Shown one piece after another: positions 46,079-56,857 of a DNA stretch of 64,000 nt (positions within the stretch are counted from its first letter, which is position 1; the number at the start of each line of letters is the position of its first letter). A program made the translations under genes and the position numbers. The notes below the pieces were generated by a model. That model did not search any database. It had not been told where the DNA came from and was given only the letters and a program-made list of their open reading frames with translations. Source of the DNA: Stemphylium vesicarium (taxonomy: Eukaryota > Ascomycota > Dothideomycetes > Pleosporales > Pleosporaceae); the NCBI GenBank assembly GCA_004380135.1, contig QXCR01000041.1:1-64000 (forward strand), written 5' to 3'.

Positions 46079-48290
46079 CTAGGAACTGCCAAACAGAAGC
46101 GACCTCAGCATATCACCAACGCTTTTCTTCTTCTTCGGCCGCCCACGAGACAGACTAAATTCTGTAGACGAAGTATAGTTTGACCCGTGAGCTCTGCGCT
46201 CAACGTGTCGCGTGCCTCTCAAGCCCACCGATCCAGGCGAGGATAAACTCGAAGATCCACACGAGGAGCCACTCGTACCGCTATTGCTTATGATGCTTGC
46301 ATGGTTCCGCGTGTTATTTGGCCTATTCGGACCACCGTGAAGCACTTTGGCACCTTTGCTTGGACCTTGACGTGGTATAGCTCGGCCGTTGGCTTGCGGC
46401 GGCTGCAAAACATCCTGAAGATTTCTAAACCTGCGGCGACGCGCAGCCTCTAAGGCGCCCCTCGTATCACAACCGCGTTCTACCAATGTACATATCGCGT
46501 TGTGATTTCTGCCACGTTCATTTACAATGGCATAGATGAGCGATGTTTGTCCTTCGTGGTTCCGGATATTGATTTTGGCTCCGTTGTCGAGGAGTATCTT
46601 TATAACAGGAGCCAGGTCACTCCTTGCTGCAAGAGCCCGGGGCGTATCCCCTGCCAAATTTCTTGCGTTAACATTGCAGTGTCTCATCAGTACCCTTACA
46701 GTGTCGGTACAGCGATTCGGCGTCCGCCGGTCTAGGACATGCGCCTTGAGCGCCTCAAGCAATGGGGTCGCAAGATGGGGAAGACATGACGAGCTTATGG
46801 CACCCTTCTTAAGCAGCAGCCCCACTATGTCCGGGTAGTGGAGCTTTGCTGCCAATTGTAAAGCCGTGCCATGCTGACTGGTCCGTTTGGCGTCAGACGA
46901 GGTCTTTCATAGGACCTCGATCATTTCTCGGTCTCGATTGGCAATGGCCCAGTGGAGCGCTGTCCGGCCGTTGCAATCAATGCTGTATTTCTCTGCGCCT
47001 TCTTTCATTAACACAGAGACAGTTTCATGATGTCCATGGCGCGCGGCTTGCGCAAGAGGCGTGCCATTGGGTCGCGCATAACACAAGTTTGCTCCGAATT
47101 CGATAAGCTTTTGGACTCGATCATCCTCACCGCGTAATGAATGCAGCAGTAACCAAATGTTTGTCTAGTTGGGTCTGGCTCATGTGGTTGAACCATGGTC
47201 CATCTATCTCACGTCAGTTAGGTCTTCCCGATGGATTGAATCAAGCTCTTACTGCCATTGCTGTTGTAGCCTTCGCAGCTGTCAGCCATATGACTATGCA
47301 GGTCTTCGTGACCCTAGTGCGAGTTCCCATTACTCATACCGTTGTGCTGCGTGCCGTGTCCGCTGGCAGAGTTCCCATCATAATGATGTTGCTGGAAGCT
47401 TCTTTGTGAAGGATGGTGTTCTCCGTTGTGTCGCTGGGGAGCGTGGTGATGATGATTGTTCTGGTGGTGGGAATGATGCATGATGTCTTTAGACAGCGCC
47501 GAAACCTCAACCTGGGACCGACTTGGAGGCGTTGCGGATGTAAGAGAGTGTTACGAAGAGGTAAATATCGTGGCTGTAGAGTAAAGCGTTCAGTTGCTTA
47601 CGTTTATCCGCCATATCCTAGAAGGAAATGAGTCAACACATCTTTGGATGCCTAATTGTTGCCAAGGAGTCCTATACTGCCGGGCTTGATCTAGAACATA
47701 TAGGCGTCACCCCCAATCAAACAGTATACTTGTCTGTATTGTTACCGATGATTCAATGTGAAATAGCCTTGGCATGATTTATCTCGTACCCCAACACCAC
47801 CGTTGATGAGAAGTCCCTCGTTCCATGCTAAGTTGCTCTCGTAACGGCGGTGGTCCATCTTATGAAGCCTGCGAGACACCGTGCCAATGTTTGAATTGAG
47901 CACTTTCCTGTGATCATAGGCTTTGTTTGCGATGTACATACGCGAGTCTTTAAGAACCTCGATATTCCGAGGAGCGTGGCTCTCAACATCTGTCGGATCG
48001 TACTCTGAAAGCGCATAAGTTCAGGGCTCGAATGGACATAAGTCATTTACCAGCTCTATCCACTTCTCTGCGTCTCATAAAAGAAGCAGTCCTCATTCCA
48101 TCGTCTTGCACCTCCCTCAATCTTTTATCGATACTCTCAATCACAGGAACTACCGCGCGCCATCCTTCCCAAACGGATCCGGCGAGCCCAACATTGATGA
48201 CAGCGATACTGGTATCTAGGCGTTTCATTGCGATGTCTGGCCCAAAAGCTGTGAAATTGCGGCAGCACTGCCAACTGTTTGAAAAGCTTC
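46079..48290 (-). pseudogene. Broken ankyrin-repeat gene (possible STAND-type), nonsense mutations
   Basis: From right to left: an exon near 48290-48044 (RLDTSIAVINVGLAGSVWEGW), a good 41-nt intron (GTAAAT to TTTCAG), and an exon at 48002-47746 (EYDPTDVESHAPRNIEVL). A His/Gln/Asn-rich stretch follows (about 47490-47230), interrupted by TAG at 47314-47316. An ankyrin frame opens at 47164 (GEDDRVQKLIEFGANL, NGTPLAQAARHGHHETVSVLM, NGRTALHWAIANRDREMIEVL), breaks at TGA 46907-46909 and continues to 46079 with more ankyrin units (GDTPRALAARSDLAPVIKILLDNGAKINIRNHEGQTSLIYA) and a basic end. The TAG sits where CAG (Gln) would fit, a C-to-T change in CpA context; CGA would fit at the TGA. Such N-terminal plus ankyrin proteins often act in non-self recognition in fungi. 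No NB-ARC or NACHT domain is visible. An alternative is an expressed gene with introns over the stops, which I judge less likely. Confidence 0.55.
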
Positions 48291-48845
48291 AGCCTAGGGA
48301 TGTTAATAACTCTCGCAAGGACATCGATTTTGATCAAGCCTACCATTTCTTATCTACAGCGGCATCGTTCTTATATTTTGAGATGACAAGGCTGTAAGAG
48401 GCTCGCTGCGCAATAAATAAGCGATCTTAGGGCAGTATGGGTTTGCCACAAAGCAGACAGTGAACGGGTGATTTCGATGGAAGGTGGTCAACCAACAAGT
48501 GCCCTGCTGCCTAACATATAGCTCCGTGTCATTTTTCTCCTGCCAAGGATAACCCTGCTCGGACGCTCTGTTTTATCATACTGAAGCGGCTTATTTGTGC
48601 TAGCGATGTTCTGTTGTGATAACGATTTCCTAGGTTGTACACGGGATGAGGGCATCACGCACTGCCTTAGGCCACCCAATACCTAAGCCAGTTTTGTTCG
48701 GCTGACGCGATCGGAATGGTGCTTAATAGCAGGCGTGGTTGAGGAGTGATGTTTGTGCCAGGTGTTCGTTCAAAATAAACGTCCTCAACAACAGCCTTGT
48801 CCATGGTAAGGGGGAATTAGATAAGAATGGCAAAATGGCAAAAAA
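48291..48845. other. Intergenic region 3' of the 5S gene
   Basis: No supported gene. It contains the poly(T) terminator of the minus-strand 5S gene (A-run at 48840-48846 on the plus strand) and possibly the missing 5' exon of the ankyrin relic. Confidence 0.5.
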
Positions 48846-48846
48846 A
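48840..48846 (-). terminator. RNA polymerase III terminator of the 5S gene
   Basis: On the minus strand a run of seven T directly follows (and overlaps by one base) the 5S rRNA 3' end, the standard Pol III stop signal. Confidence 0.8.
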
Positions 48847-48964
48847 CATACAACAGCGGGGATTCGCTAGTGGTCACCCACCTAACTACTAATCCGCCGG
48901 TACACTGCTTATATATGGCTGAGCGGACGGGAAGCCTAGTTCTCAGTGTCCTATGGTCGTATGT
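48846..48964 (-). rRNA. 5S ribosomal RNA (dispersed single copy)
   Basis: On the minus strand the 119-base sequence begins ACATACGACCATA and ends CTGTTGTATGT, so its ends pair as in 5S helix I. It carries GGATTAGTAGTTAGGTGGGTGACC and AGCGAATCCC, diagnostic for the internal control region and loops of fungal 5S rRNA, and is followed by a T-run. Length equals the usual fungal 5S. The middle (GGACACTGAGAACTAGGCTTCCCGTCC) is less like the consensus, so this may be a variant or slightly worn copy. Dispersed 5S genes are normal in filamentous ascomycetes. Confidence 0.85.
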
Positions 48965-49288
48965 GCCTACTTATGCAGAATGAGCTCTTATGACCCAGGC
49001 CGGTGTGAAAGACTCGAGGCGACGGCCGGCCCATGAGCCCTGCATGTTTCATACCTACAAATTTTGTCCTTATCAATTCGCCCGTTCTATTGAAGAGAGC
49101 GTTGCGATCATGGTATTATACAGCTTCTAGACAACAGTGACGAGCATCACGGACAAGAAAACATGAACACGAGAAAGAGACGGGCAAGTGCAGAGATAAT
49201 GAGGAATGATATATATTCAGCCAGTGATGCAAGCACCACTAAGTCTTGTACATGACGCGCCTCAATCCGAGCTACGCGGAGAGGTCGC

Positions 49289-51314
49289 TTAATTGGGAGC
49301 TCCAGTACCACGAGGCCTGTGCGACACGGCACGGTGCTTCTGTGGCTCTTCCCTGTACCTATGAAAACATTAGCACGCATCCAATCACTGTACTGTCGAT
49401 CGAAAAAAAACTTACTTAGTAACGATCCTCTGGATAGAATCAAGACCCTTCTCCAGGACATCCATCCTGGGTCCATAACTCAGCCTAACAAAGTGATGGC
49501 AAGGCGAGTCGAACAGATCCCTACGGCGACTGGGGTTCAAATCGAAGAAGATACCGGGAACAACAATGACCTTTTCTTCAAGGCAAGCCTGGAAGAAGTT
49601 GAGACCGTCGTTGATGCCTTCTGGTAGGTTGGAAAGATCGAGCCAGAGGTAGAAGGTTGAGTTGGGCATGTAGGGGAACTTGAAGCCGATTTCTTGCAGG
49701 CGGCCAATGACGTAGTCGCGCTTGGTGCGGAAATGCATCTGCAGAGCGCGCATTTCGTTGCGGACGCGTGGCGGTGACAGCATCTCTACGGCGGCTTCTT
49801 GGAAGGGCACGTTGCAGCCTCCGTCCAGGTAGGAACCGCATGAGCCGATGGCTTGGATGAACTCCTTGGGTCCGATGACCCACGCTACACGCCATCCGGG
49901 GAGGCGGAAGCGCTTGGTAAGACCGTCGATGATGAGAACATCGTCTTCGTCTACATCCTCGACGTTGTCGGCAGCTGAGATGACAGTGCCGTCGCAGTTA
50001 GTGGTGTAGTTGTATCCGCAGTAGAATTCGTCCATGATCAGAGTCGCACGGTCTCGGCAAATGTTCTGGATTTGTGCCAATTCGGGGTTGGTAACCATTT
50101 GTCCCGTGGGGTTACGTGGGTTTGATGTGAGGATGACAGAGGTACCGCGGGCGATTTCCTCTGCGATCTTGTCAGGCGACATGTGGTACTGGTCTGCTTC
50201 ACCCAGTGGTACGGGAATGGCAGCGATGTTTCGGAACAATGACAACATCTCATTGTACGCAGTGTAGTCTAGACATGTTAGTTCCAAGGCCGATTGCTAC
50301 TGTATGTATTGTACGTACCGGGAATAAAGAACCCCAAGTAGCAGTTACCCAGCACAGCAGCGATACGGATCAAACCCGCACGTCCACCCGGCACAATGCA
50401 TACCTGAACATAGTCAGCAGAAATTCAAAAACAATGCATTCCCGAATTGACTTACGTTCTCCCATGTGTACTGGCTCTTGCGCCACTTGCGGTGGTGCTC
50501 GTTGTATAGAGTCGCGACCGCCTCCCTCAGCGGCCTGATACCAGCGGTAGGACCGTACTCTCTGCCATGAGCACTGATATCAACCTCTCTCGGCCTCTCG
50601 AAGCAGCCCTTAATGCTATCATCGACCTCAGGTGCACCCTGACCCAAGTTTGCCCATTCCTCTGGATGTTCGAGGAAACCATGCTTGTATGCTTGTTCCG
50701 ATGTCCATACGACACCTGTGGATGCGCGGGTAGCGTCGAGACCGGCGTGCGGCTTGTGGCCTTCGTGCGACTGGCGGAATTGACGATGGATCGAGGAACC
50801 GAGTTCTATTAGCCGTTAGTAAAACCATCGCAAGCAAGTGTATATCTCCAGGAGAAAGAAGAAAAGACGAGACCTGATTCGTGGCGTCCGTGAGGCATGA
50901 TTGCGAATAGTAGTAGTAGTGGGGGTTGGTGCACGATAAGAAAAGAAAAAAGGGAACAGCTAACAATACACAAACATGCGAAAAGCTGGAGAAGGACAGG
51001 GCAACCACGAGAAATGGACCGAAAACTCCCAGATGGCGAGCTCTCCGAAAGTACCTCCTCTCTGTATTTAGAGGGCCCAATTTTTCATGCGCTCCACACA
51101 CCGCTGTCGCATCGTAAAAAGCTTCCGATATTGGGTACCGGGCATCCTTTCTCAAGGATGACGTAGCACCTAGCTAGCAACACGGAGCCCAATGCTGAAT
51201 AAGAGATACGGCAAAGAAATACGTACCACTCTCGCTCGGATCCTTGGAGCTTGAGAAACGGCGCTGGGAGAAAGCTCCCTTCAGATGGCTGACCTTGTCC
51301 GCCGAGAAAGACAT
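49289..51314 (-). CDS. PLP-dependent class I/II aminotransferase
   Basis: Five exons, 51314-51227, 50805-50456, 50403-50319, 50268-49416 and 49358-49289, give 481 residues with all phases matching. Intron 1 is 421 nt, far longer than the others (about 50 nt). Fold-type I motifs are GREYGPTAGIRPLREAVA, the substrate/PLP loop SNPRNPTGQ, the Asp-Tyr pair region MDEFYCGYNY, and LTKRFRLPGWRVAWVIG, with the PLP-binding Lys and the RxPGxR motif. The C-terminal Arg that binds the carboxylate is probably in FVRLSYGP. The last exon encodes a short basic tail (YREEPQKHRAV). It probably transaminates an amino or keto acid in the cytosol; some fungal relatives act in tryptophan or ACC-like chemistry, but I cannot name a substrate. 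Confidence 0.9.
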
Positions 51315-53246
51315 TTTGTTTGTTCAGAAAACTCGCAAAGCGGAAAGCTGGCGAATTCAAGCTTTTGCCTAGCTTGATAGAGGGAGGTTGCAGATCTAAG
51401 TGGAGTCGGAAGGCGAAGAAGGATCGGAGGACGGAAAGAGTAGAGATGGGACCCTGAGTAATGGAGGCAAGAGGATTGTATACGCCTTATCAACCTTCAA
51501 TGTCGCAAGGGAGCAAGAGTTGATCTTGAAGACAAGGACAACTGTTAAGCTAAGAACCCCCGTTAACGCTGCAATCGTCGGCCCTTTATAACTCGCCGTC
51601 GCAACGTATCGGGCGCGCGTGTCGCAAAACACGCCCACATGCATCTCATCTTCGCACGACCTCGTTGGTTGGTATCCATTCATGCCCCGTGGCAAAACTA
51701 CTCACGACCCAACCCTAGCCCCAGAATCGTACATGCTTGTCGTACTTGCCCTAGGTATTGACCGCCCGGCGCCCGGCTCTGCCTCAGCCCCCGGGGATAA
51801 TCAATTGCCTATGCATAAGAACAGCCCTCTTTTGCTTGTTTTGCGACGCGGATGAGGCGGTGGCGCACGCCCATCCCTTCTTCCCAATCAATTGCCTCAC
51901 GGAGAAGGGAGAGGGAGAGGCAGATGGGGGGCCCCAGCGTCTCGGATCGGAACGTGTGTCATTAGGGCGAAATTCCCTCTTTGGGCTTGCAGGTACTGCA
52001 AACCACCCTCACCGCTCGCGGTAGTACTCGCGGCTGTGGAGTACGTCTTTAGCCTGCCCGCCAAGTTAGTCGACCACCAACAACAGTGAGGGGGTGGTGG
52101 CGGTCTCGACGCGAGGCCGCCGTCCATCGGTCGGTGTAAGAACGGCTCACATACCGAAATGCATGCATACATGCAGGTCGGGCTTATTTGGGGCATGCGC
52201 ATACATGGTGTAGCAGCCAGGATGTTGCAAGACCCCCCTGTCAGCTTACGCCTCAGCGGCCGCCGCCACAGTATCATCCACAGCCTGGTGAGCACCACTT
52301 GCTACGTGCACTAGACGCTTGGAAATACCGCAACTCGTCCTATCGTATCCGTCGCCAGACATTCTCTTTTCTTCGTCGACCGTAATCCATACCCCGTTGC
52401 AGATCATAAAGGCCTCAACCGGCCCGCGTTCCTCAGCTCGTCCGGAGGAGCGATAATGCCTCAATCAACGTAACACCATCAATCCATAGCCCTATGATCG
52501 CCTGAAGCCCGTACCACTTATACCCTGCCTCCACCCCCCTCAATGTTGCATACCGTCTCAGATTCTCGGCGAAGGCTTATCACAACGTCAAGGGAGGGTT
52601 TAAGGTTCACGTCTCAACGTCATCATCGTTATTTCCGGTTCTTCATTGCGTCTTGTCTTCCAATGCAAAAGTCCGAATCATTTGGCAGAATGCTGAAAAA
52701 AAGCACAATAAGGAGCAAGCCATGCATATGTGGGTCTCGTTCCAGCGAGAAAAAGTAAGCGCAGCCAGTCATTGCATATACACTTAATACTCTTTCCGTT
52801 AACCAGACAGAAACTAAAATAAGGAAAAGAATGCTTCTTCGTCAGCTATATCCAAGGCGTTTCAATCACCTCAGTATAAATCATTTCTACGTTTTATTTT
52901 CCGAGACAAAGAAGAGGACGACTTTGTATAAGAAGGGCTCCAAGATGTTCGAGGGCAGGTCCAACAACAGCTGGAAACAGAGTAATCATCAACATAAAAT
53001 GGTAAGACGTTGTATAGAGCTATATGCGGCTACGATGATCTTGCAAACAAAAGGTTACGATGATACCATATACGTACAAACACATGAGCCAGATGGAGAC
53101 AAAGGCGGCCAACTCAAACACACTTTTCGTGGAACAAATCAGTCTTTCATAGTCCTACATACACGCCAGTTCCCATACTCGCATTAACCTGTACAAAAGT
53201 GAACGAGTAACAGCAAAAGGAAAAAACGACAAAGAACGCGACAAAA
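51315..53246. other. Intergenic region
   Basis: About 1.9 kb between the aminotransferase start and the V-ATPase 3' end, both on the minus strand. No coding region is supported, and no RNA gene was found. Confidence 0.5.
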
Positions 53247-55966
53247 CTACTCTACAGGTTCCTCCTCAAGCAAGACCTTGAAGCTAAATGGATCAAACGC
53301 GACACCGTCACCGATGAAATGCTTGCTCATAGCCTCGACCCAGTGCAGACGGAGCGAATGCAGCATGGCACTCGTACCCTCCATAACACAGAGCACGGCG
53401 ACGGTGAGTGCGAACCAGAAATAAAACACAAAGACCATGATGAAAGCGCCGCCGACACCAGTAAAGGCGAATGCGTTCTTCATGGTCATTTCCCAAAGGA
53501 CGATGGAGAGACGTTGATGGGCGAGGGACAGGGCCCAGAGACGGAGGTAAGAGGCAGTGTGAGAGACACAGTTGAGGCAGAATTCTAAATTCAAGGGTTA
53601 GTATGTCATGTTCGAGGAGAAGGAGAAAGTGTGTGAATGCTTGACAAACTTACCAATGGTGTGGATGACCTGGTGGATCATGACTTCACTGAACTCAAAC
53701 TCCTCGTGCTCTTCGCTGTGGCCAATGTCTTGGGTGATCATGGCAATACCATCGTCTTCATCGCCGAAGCTCTCGCGACCGCCGTTGGCGTGACCATCTT
53801 CCTCGTCGTCGCCATCCAGAGCGCTGACACGGCTGTTCTCGCCAATACCACGGTATCCTAGAGCGCGAGCCCTGTTGTGCTCATAGCGAAGGTAGAAAGG
53901 CTTCAAGAACAGTAAGACGGGGACGCAGGCAAGTGCCATCAGCAGTAGGATGACTTGGATGGTGGCCTGTCCTGGGTAGAGTGGTTGAGTGCCGGCTTCT
54001 AGCGTACCGGGGCTCAGGAACATGTAAATCAACATGTTAAGCAGACTGGGCGGGCTCTCGCCGCGCGCGGGCCAGTCAATGCACCACTTGTACACGATGG
54101 TGAAGGCGAGGTAACCAAAGATGGACTGGAAGAAGATCATACCAGGGACGAAGTTACCCCAGATGTCAATCTTGGTCTTGAAGTAGCGTGCGTTGACGAG
54201 CGACCACATCAGCGAGAAGGTCATGTGGCACCAACCGAGCAAAATACTGAGCTTCATCTTGTAACTGTTGGAGAACAAAAGGTCGTTCTCGGTATCGTGC
54301 CAGCGGTAATCCAGACCGAATGGGTAGGTGTATCCCTCGACGCGGGAGGCTGTTGGACCCGCGCCATCGTTGTCCCACACCCACATGGACTTAAACCAGG
54401 GTAGGCCAAGAGAAAAGGCGTCGCAATAGAGGAGGCCGGTGTAGATGGAGAAGATGCCCATCATGAAAACAATGTATCGACCGTAGAACATCATGGAGAA
54501 CAGCTCGTCGAGCTTGCTACGCTCGAGGCGTTTTTCGAAGTAGATCATGGCGCAGGCCGCAAGAGTAAGGATGACACCGTGTCCGGCGTCACCGAACATG
54601 ACAGCGAACATGAAGGGAAATGTGACAATGGCTGGCAGAGCAGGGTTGACTTCGCGGTACTTGATGGTGCCATAGGCGTCGATGATGGTCTGGAAACCCA
54701 AAGTAAACCTGTTCGACTTGAAGTATGTGGGTGGCGTCTTGGTCGTCTTGATCTGATTGACAATGGTAGGCACGGAGAGACCGGCGCGCTCATTGACATC
54801 GGATAAAGTCGACTTGATCAGGCCAAGAGAGTTGGTAGGAGCCCAAGCTTCAGCGATGAGCGTCTTGCGCTGGTGGTCATAGGAGAACTTATTCAGTGTC
54901 TCATATGTAGCCTTCTCTTTCTTGATGACGACCATCCATGCTGCGAGATTGCGTCCGATGGCAGTCAACTCAGCATCCAGCGTGGACTTGGTGTTCTTTA
55001 AGACGCTGGCCAGGTCGCTCAGACGAGTGTTGACCTCACGGATCTGGTCGCGACGCAGCTCGCTATTTTCATCGACGCTGTACAGGTCGGCACCGAGCGA
55101 CTCGGAGATCTTGCGGATCTTTGCGATGATTTCCTTGCCGTGGGCGAAGATGATAAAGACGTTCTTGCTGGTCTCCTCGTTGTTCTCCGGGTTGATGATG
55201 GGCTCCGGGATCTCCGACTGGTTCATGTACAGGTTACCACGGAGAGTACGCCACAGGATGCGTTCGAAGGCGGCGATACGTTCGCGGGGAATGACACCAG
55301 CAACAAAGCCAATGTTCATGACGGTGAATGAGCGCTCAGCACCCGCATCACCCTGTCCGTTCTGTTCGACGTCCTGGAGCAGTGGCGCGTCATCGTCGTC
55401 GACCGAATGCCTAATCTCCTCGGTCTGACCACGCGCGCGGTCGAAGAAGCCGCCAGCCTCTCTCAGGACCCAGCGCCACTCTGTGAGCTCAACCTCGCGT
55501 TTCTTCAGTGTCTCGTAGCTTTCGTTCAACGATGAGATCCTCTGTTCCAGGCTCTGGCTCTTGTCCGCGAGTTCGTCGATTTCCGAAGCCGAGGGCGCGG
55601 TGAAGGGGTTGTTGAAGTCGTAAATGGAGCGCATCGCAATGTCCGACTTCTCCATCTGGCCGCGAAAGTATCGGAGCTGACGCTCTACATTATCGAGGCG
55701 GCGGATCTCCTGGGTAAAGGTACGTTGGAAGGCCGTCGTCTCCGAGTTGAGCTACCATGTCTCGTCAGCTTCACAATCCCATCGCATCCATCCGCAAGCT
55801 CCAACCAAAGCTGCAGAAGACAGCCGCCAATACTCACATCTCTAAAATCCATGACACCTAGCTCTCCAAGGCCAGACACGACCTCGCGGCCTATCTCGTT
55901 GGCAATGTACAGCTGGGTCAGGGACATGTCCGCCGAGCGGAACATGGTGTCCTTGGTGGGCGCCAT
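53247..55966 (-). CDS. VPH1: V-type ATPase subunit a (vacuolar, Vph1-type)
   Basis: Three exons, 55966-55838, 55751-53654 and 53584-53247, give 854 residues, close to the usual 820-860. The first Met is the Met before APTKDTMFRSADMSLTQLY, the conserved N-terminal start. The cytosolic half has coiled-coil helices (SLEQRISSLNESYETLKKREVELTEW) and the PRERIAAFERILWRTLRGN block. The membrane half has about eight hydrophobic segments (FPFMFAVMFGDAGHG, ISIYTGLLYCDAFSLG). The proton-path region ASYLRLWALSLAHQRLS carries the Arg that is essential in yeast Vph1. The subunit is the membrane stator of the Vo sector and acidifies the vacuole. The acidic loop after LGYRGIGENSRVSAL (EEDGHANGG) is fungal-specific. 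One gene in this class is usual in filamentous fungi. Confidence 0.97.
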
Positions 55967-56857
55967 GATGGCGGCTCGAGAGACAAGACTTGGGGAAAGA
56001 CGTGCTTGTCTCGGGGGGAGATGGGGGGGGCGCGATATGCGAGATGGTGGTTGATGAAGAGCTGCCTCGGACACCTGCGATGATGCGGCGAACCAGCCCT
56101 GGAGGTGCTTTAGCGCCTTGACGCGCCAAGCCCACTACTGATGTCACTTGCTTTTCCCCAACCATGGCGCTCACGTGGACGTCCTAGCAATGAACCTTGG
56201 ATCTTCTTCATAGGGCATTCAATTTGATCTTGTTCACTGGCTGGTGATGAACCAATCTTTATTTGTTTGTCTAGATAACTCGCGCAGACCCGTGTCCGCC
56301 TCATCCTCCCATAAATACTCAAACACACCGCTGCATACCATGATACAAGGAAGAACAAGCCAGAACGGAGAGCACGTTGACGGCTCAAATGACACGAAAT
56401 TGAAAAAAACAAGGAAACTTGATTATGACAACGGAGAAGTACTCAAAAGGAACGGAAGCCAACTGTGCAATTCAACCCGCAGAACGCACGACGCAGAACA
56501 CCATGCATACGTAAACCAATCATTTCTTGTAAGTGGAAGATTTTGAGCGGGAAAATAATAGTAAAAGGAGAGAATTCCAGGAAAAAGGAAAAGAAAAAGA
56601 TGAGAAAGATCGCATGCTGCCTCCCTCCGCGTCTGATACTGTGTTTTCAAAGTCGCTTGCTGTCGTCATGAGTGAATAACTGAGATGCGCTATGGAAATG
56701 GGCTGCCTTCCAAAAACACCAGGTATCGTAATCAAAAATCAAATACGCCATGCTCGGTTGCAAAGAAGGAATTTGGATAGTGGTGAGCAACAGGTGGAAT
56801 GCAATACGGATGGCCTGAGCGGGCGCGGGAGTTGAGAAAGAGTGTGTGTCTAGTCAT
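55967..56857. other. Intergenic region (VPH1 promoter, 3' flank of the Btz gene)
   Basis: Both neighbours are on the minus strand. The region is A-rich in places and has no supported gene. Confidence 0.5.

Noticed and set aside
47008..47196. 62-residue minus-strand frame starting MVQPHEPDP
   Set aside because: Its frame conflicts with the ankyrin units, which are clearly in another frame at the same place.
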